In this document: positions 60,435-64,000 of the stretch, piece by piece | Layout: each line of letters begins with the position of its first letter | Position numbering within the stretch: position 1 is the stretch's first letter | DNA from: Ectocarpus siliculosus | Taxonomy: Eukaryota > Sar > Phaeophyceae > Ectocarpales > Ectocarpaceae | Assembly (NCBI GenBank): GCA_000310025.1 | Contig: FN649749.1 | Coordinates: 2,819,677-2,883,676, forward strand | Direction of reading: 5' to 3' | DNA length: 64,000 nucleotides | Translations under genes and position numbers: made by a program | Notes under the pieces: model-generated | Databases searched by the model: none | Told to the model about the DNA's origin: nothing | The model's input: the letters and a program-made list of their open reading frames with translations, nothing else

Positions 60435-60715
60435 CCCGGGCAGTTGTCAATATAGAACATGTTCACGTTGTTTGTTGCCCGGGCAATTGTCAACCACAGA
60501 ATCGCACACACTAACACCCAAACATAGACAGACACGGGCAGATGTCAAAATAGAACAGTTAGCTGCCGGCGCAGCAGGGGACTACTGCAGACCACGCAGT
60601 CGCACCCACAGATACACACGGATGGGCAGGTGTCAACAGTCAATACAGAACAGCTGCCGGCGCAGTAGACTACCACCGCACACCACGCACTCTCTCACAC
60701 ACCACCCAACGAGCG
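60435..60715. repeat. Diverged GGGCAGxTGTCAA repeats inside the transposon
   Basis: Blocks with GGGCAGTTGTCAATATAGAACA, GGGCAATTGTCAA, GGGCAGATGTCAAAATAGAAC and GGGCAGGTGTCAA, together with two CAGCTGCCGGCGCAG-type segments, recur over about 280 bp. Probably subterminal repeats of the element. Confidence 0.5.
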
Positions 60716-61227
60716 AACAAGCGCACCACATGGCGGCGGCTGTTCCACCAACCGACCCTACACCAGCACCACCAGCAGATGGTGGCCAGCAAACAGACGG
60801 AGGGATTGGTTCGTCGGAAGAAGAGGCAGTGACGGTCGATGATGCATGTTCAATTAGTTTTTTTCACGACCCAGTATAATATGCGGATGTTGTTTGGCAG
60901 GTCTCCCTCGCATAGGAGAGAGCTCCTGGTCATCTGGCTAGGTTGGCGTGTCATGCTCGCGGATCATCACACAGCATGCTTGAGTGTATTGTGGTTCGTT
61001 TCACCAGGAATAGATCGATAAAGGTTCACAAGGTGTAAGGTTTGGCTGATCTTCCTCGTCTGCACCCCTTTCTTCGTCTGCACCCCTTTCTGCGCAGAAA
61101 CAACCTCTCACTGCTACTACCACTGTTAATGCGTTCTCCTTGTAACTCCAGGACAGACTATCAACTCTAACTAATAAGCCAGCTAAGTTAGTTGTTAGAC
61201 AGACAACCACCGGCTAGTTGTTCGTAA

Positions 61228-61390
61228 ACACCTAGGTGCGCACGCTCCTGGAATAGTAATCTACAGCCAACTAGGTGCGCACTCTCCTGAAAGAGTAGGT
61301 GTCTGCAGCCAGCTAGGTGCGCACGCTCCTGAAAGAGTAGTCATCTACAGCCAACTAGGTGCGCACACTCCTGAAAGAGTAGGTGTCTGG
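61228..61390. repeat. 42-bp minisatellite, second array (4 units)
   Basis: Same unit and orientation as the array at 59963, with both subtypes alternating. It is preceded by a copy of the element's left subterminal region (GGCTAGTTGTTCGTAAACAC at about 61212, compared with about 59946), so the left end of the element appears to be duplicated internally. Confidence 0.95.
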
Positions 61391-61989
61391 CAAACAACTA
61401 CCACCTAAAGTAGTTGTACAGGGTGTGAAAACTTATCAGATTAGATACCCGAGATAGCGTTTGACTCAGCAGCCCCGATGGTGCTGTAAATATGTGCTAG
61501 CTGAATGACGCTATTTACTCTTCCAGGTGAAGTTTGTGTATTTCGTGTCAAGGGGCACGGCGCAACTGACTGAGGTCTACTCTATCCCTTGCCGTTCTGC
61601 GCCTCTCTCGTGTTGCACCCAACTCCTCCAATGGTAATCACGTGTTAGAAGGCCTGCGGAGACTCGGGGCTCTGTGGTATGAGTCCATGGCTTGCACAAA
61701 CCACGGGATCCCATGTCTTGGACTCTCATGTGCCACCCGTTATGTCTGTCTGGGTGTGATAGCTCAACCCTACCATCAGCCCTTCAACGGAGATGGAGTC
61801 CTGCTGGAAAATGGATCAATGGCCAATCCTGGAAATCCCATAGCCTTCTTCTCGTGCCCTGCAACCCCAATTTGTGTTCGTTTGCCCATCCTTGACACTA
61901 CAGGTACTGTTGGTCCGCTATCGCCCGTCATCAACGACGACCGCATTAACTCATGTCTGACCTGTATCACCCTCATCAAGCGGGAAGAA

Positions 61990-63405
61990 TCATCTGTCGA
62001 TACCCCGGGTGCGCATGGACGACGGAGAACTATCGGACTGGTTCTTCGTGACACAGGGCGGGCGACAAGGATGTGTGCTGTCCCCACTGCTGTTCAACAT
62101 CTTCTTCGCCGAGGTCCTCGAGGTCGTGGTCATCCGACTGATGAGCGAGGATGATGTTGTTCTGCAGAGCCTGCTGTGCTTGGAGGAGGGGAAGACGGAA
62201 GCGGGGGGGGGGGAGGAGACGCACCTTGACCGAGTACGGAGGGCAGGATGGGGGATGCTATATGCCGATGATGCCGGCGTCGTATCGAGGTCTGCTGAAG
62301 GACTGGCGAGAATGATGGCCATCATCGTTGACGTGTTCGGGGAGTTCGGGCTGACGGTATCGGAGAAGAAGACGGAGACGCTCCTGATGCGCGCGAAGGA
62401 CAAGCCGACTACAACACCACAACCCCCCCCGCCTCCACCGCTGATCATCGAAGCCGCGGGACAGCAATACGCCCAGACGACCGAGTTCCGGTACCTTGGT
62501 GGCCTCGTCAACGAACATGGCGACCTCGCCCGGGAGATCATCAACTACAGGAGCAGAGGAGCGTGGGCGTGCCTCAGGCGATATGGCCGGGAGCTCTTCG
62601 ACAGACCGAAAGCGCCATTCCGACTCAAGATCCGCCTCCATCGCCTCCGCTGTACGGCTGCATGACATGGTCGCCACTCAACGGCCACTACCAGACGCTG
62701 CGGTCGATACACCACCACCTGCTCCTTCGAGTTATCGGGTACAAGCGCAAGAAAGACACCTACCGGCAGCTTTCCTACGCCCAGACGCTGAAGAGGGTCG
62801 GATGCCAGAGCGTTGAAGCCACGATCCGACAACAACGCCCACTGTTCGCGGGAGCATTGGCAGGGCAGCCGGACGGGCGACTCCCGAAACGACCTCGGCG
62901 AACTGGCGGCGGGGGAGGAGCGACGTAGGGGGGGACAGGCACAGAACTGGCCGAAGTGTGTGCTCGACGACCTGAAGGCATTCAGGGCCGACCACGGATC
63001 TACGAAAACCGATCCAGATGTTGTCTCGGAATTCCCGTACCGAGAGACACGGCACCGAAGTTAAGGTGGACGGAAGCCGCGAAGGTGGAGGGGGGAGTAC
63101 CCTGGCATGCGGCGGTGCTGCAGGGAGCTGAGAGGTTCATGACCTCCTGGCACGAGAATGAAGAAGAGGCCAGCCGACAACGAGCGCTCAAACGAGACCA
63201 CAAGCCAACAACCAATGGGGCGGGAGGGGGGCAGGAGACGGACGAGACGGCGAGGGAAGAAAGCAAACCAGAAGAGACGGACCGAGTGGCATGATACGTG
63301 TCGGATTGAAGTTATTTTAGCCAATTCCGTCTCGAAAGGGACGCGTGGTCAATGGTCAAATGACTACGGCAAGCAACAAATGAGTACACCCCCCCCCCCC
63401 CCCCC
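61990..63405 (+). pseudogene. LINE reverse transcriptase fossil with C-tract tail
   Basis: The frame 62009-62665 carries reverse-transcriptase motifs: QGGRQGCVLSPLLFNIFFAE (domain 4) and MLYADDAGVVSRS (YADD catalytic motif, 62261-62272, domain 5), then FGLTVSEKKTETL (domain 6) and FRYLGGLVNEHGD (domain 7). The frame then shifts and continues as YGCMTWSPLNGHYQTLRSIH and LKRVGCQSVEATIRQQRPLF (about 62650-62900), the post-RT region. Several frameshifts and the lack of the N-terminal RT motifs or endonuclease make it a 5'-truncated, dead copy. It ends at the tail motif 63338-63385 followed by a 17-20 base C run. It is a different family member from the copy at 57495. Confidence 0.85.
63338..63405 (+). 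repeat. LINE 3' tail motif (copy 5) with C-tract
   Basis: GGACGCGTGGTCAATGGTCA, then AATGACTACGGCAAGCAACA and AATGAGTACA followed by an uninterrupted C run to 63405. It closes the LINE fossil on its left. Confidence 0.85.
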
Positions 63406-64000
63406 AACGCTGCACCATTGCACCAACCCCCCACTAGATGACGTACCATTACCATATATCGCTGGTTGGTGGCCATATTTGCGTGTTTGCTTGTTCGTTA
63501 GTGGTCTCTCCACCGTGTGCCTTTTTTTTTGTTTCTTATTTCTTGTTATTTTCGGCCTGGTCCCTTTTTGTCCTCGCTCTTTTTTTTTTTGGTTTTTCGT
63601 TTTCTTTTCCCTTTACTTTTTTTTTTTTATCTTTTTCTCTCTTTTTCTCTCTTTTTTCTCTCTCTTTCTCTGTCATGTCTCTGCTTGTGCCTGTGAAGCA
63701 CCAAGATTGAACCAAGGGGGTGTGCCTCTTTCTCTCTGGCCCGTGATGCTGACTCCTAGTCTCAGTTGGTACCTCGCATAGCGCGCAGAGGGAGCGGAGG
63801 GCTCCAGAATATCTGTCGTTGATTTCTATTGACTTGCGGACCCCTCGGGGCCAGTTTATTTGAGTGTACCTTTTTAGGGTAAGTTAGCCTGTGACCACGG
63901 GAATCGACCGCGTGAAGTGTTGTATCAGTACGGACATATGAAGGTACTGGGTAGAGAGAGATCGGAACGGTTTCTAATGTGAAGACAACGGCAACAACAA
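63406..64000. other. Window end: pyrimidine-rich tract and unannotated sequence
   Basis: 63517-63680 is dominated by T/C runs (CTCTTTTTCTC type) that give spurious Phe/Leu/Ser frames. No gene was recognised up to the end of the window. Confidence 0.6.

Larger units (their letters stand above)
59876..61435. mobile_element. Non-autonomous DNA transposon, 8-bp TSD, 16-bp TIRs
   Basis: The element 59884-61427 (1,544 bp) begins CACACCCTGTACAACT and ends with its exact inverse AGTTGTACAGGGTGTG. It is flanked by the 8-bp direct repeat AAAACTTA (59876-59883 and 61428-61435). A second inverted match (AGTTGTTTACCAGACA left, TGTCTGGCAAACAACT right) extends the termini. Eight-bp target duplications are typical of hAT elements, and also of some Mutator-like and P elements. 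A 49-codon frame at 60730-60879 (MAAAVPPTDPTPAPPADGG, then acidic) could be the stub of a transposase N-terminus, so this looks like an internally deleted derivative. The family assignment is inference. Confidence 0.88.

Noticed and set aside
59963-61390. Regularly spaced 42-bp repeats considered as a CRISPR array
   Set aside because: Units are contiguous without unique spacers, lie in a eukaryotic genome and sit inside a TIR element; they are a minisatellite.
63158-63781. 207-codon frame ending in Phe/Ser-rich sequence
   Set aside because: Runs from LINE pseudogene sequence through a poly-C tract into a T/C microsatellite; no coherent protein.

Overview
This is a eukaryotic nuclear window with intron-rich genes (GT-AG introns mostly 0.3-1.1 kb, strict phase agreement between exons), moderate-to-high GC, and abundant decayed transposons and local tandem repeats. 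The gene architecture, the long FNIP-repeat protein, the Ala/Asp/Gly-rich inserts inside conserved domains and the poly-G/poly-C tracts fit a stramenopile, most likely a brown alga of the Ectocarpus type. That assignment is inference: no rRNA or organellar marker is present.

Layout. (1) About 0.3-17.4 kb, plus strand: one large gene, rebuilt here from about 19 exons, encoding a complete tripartite DENN module (uDENN, cDENN, dDENN; a Rab-GEF fold) followed by eight MORN repeats. Its 5' end is unclear and may lie outside the window. (2) 17.4-20.6 kb: convergent intergenic region with a diverged repeat. (3) 20.6-31.9 kb, minus strand: a complete 14-exon gene encoding a seven-repeat RCC1 beta-propeller, a BTB domain and a helical C-terminus (RCBTB-like, 591 aa); every exon junction keeps frame. 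A 100-bp assembly gap lies in its second intron. (4) 31.9-35.4 kb: non-coding, with several local direct duplications. (5) 35.4-36.9 kb: fossil of a Helitron/Helentron-like element with PIF1-like helicase C-terminal motifs and an OTU-protease-like domain. (6) 36.9-46.4 kb and 50.1-57.5 kb: two diverged direct copies of one segment. The second copy carries a 638-codon FNIP-repeat ORF. In the first copy the 1.69 kb holding all 19 FNIP repeats is absent at a sharp junction, while 5.3 kb of unique sequence including a piggyBac transposase fossil is present. (7) 57.5-58.5 kb: a 5'-truncated LINE flanked by a 17-bp target-site duplication. (8) 59.9-61.4 kb: a DNA transposon derivative with 16-bp terminal inverted repeats, an 8-bp target duplication and two internal 42-bp minisatellite arrays. 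(9) 62.0-63.4 kb: a second LINE reverse-transcriptase fossil. Both LINEs end in the same short tail motif that runs into a C-tract, and that motif also occurs three times alone elsewhere in the window.

The two intact host genes are independent: a membrane-traffic Rab regulator, and a putative propeller/BTB adaptor that may act in ubiquitin ligase complexes. They are convergently transcribed and show no sign of shared control. The right half of the window is a transposon and duplication landscape in which the FNIP ORF is the only long open frame.
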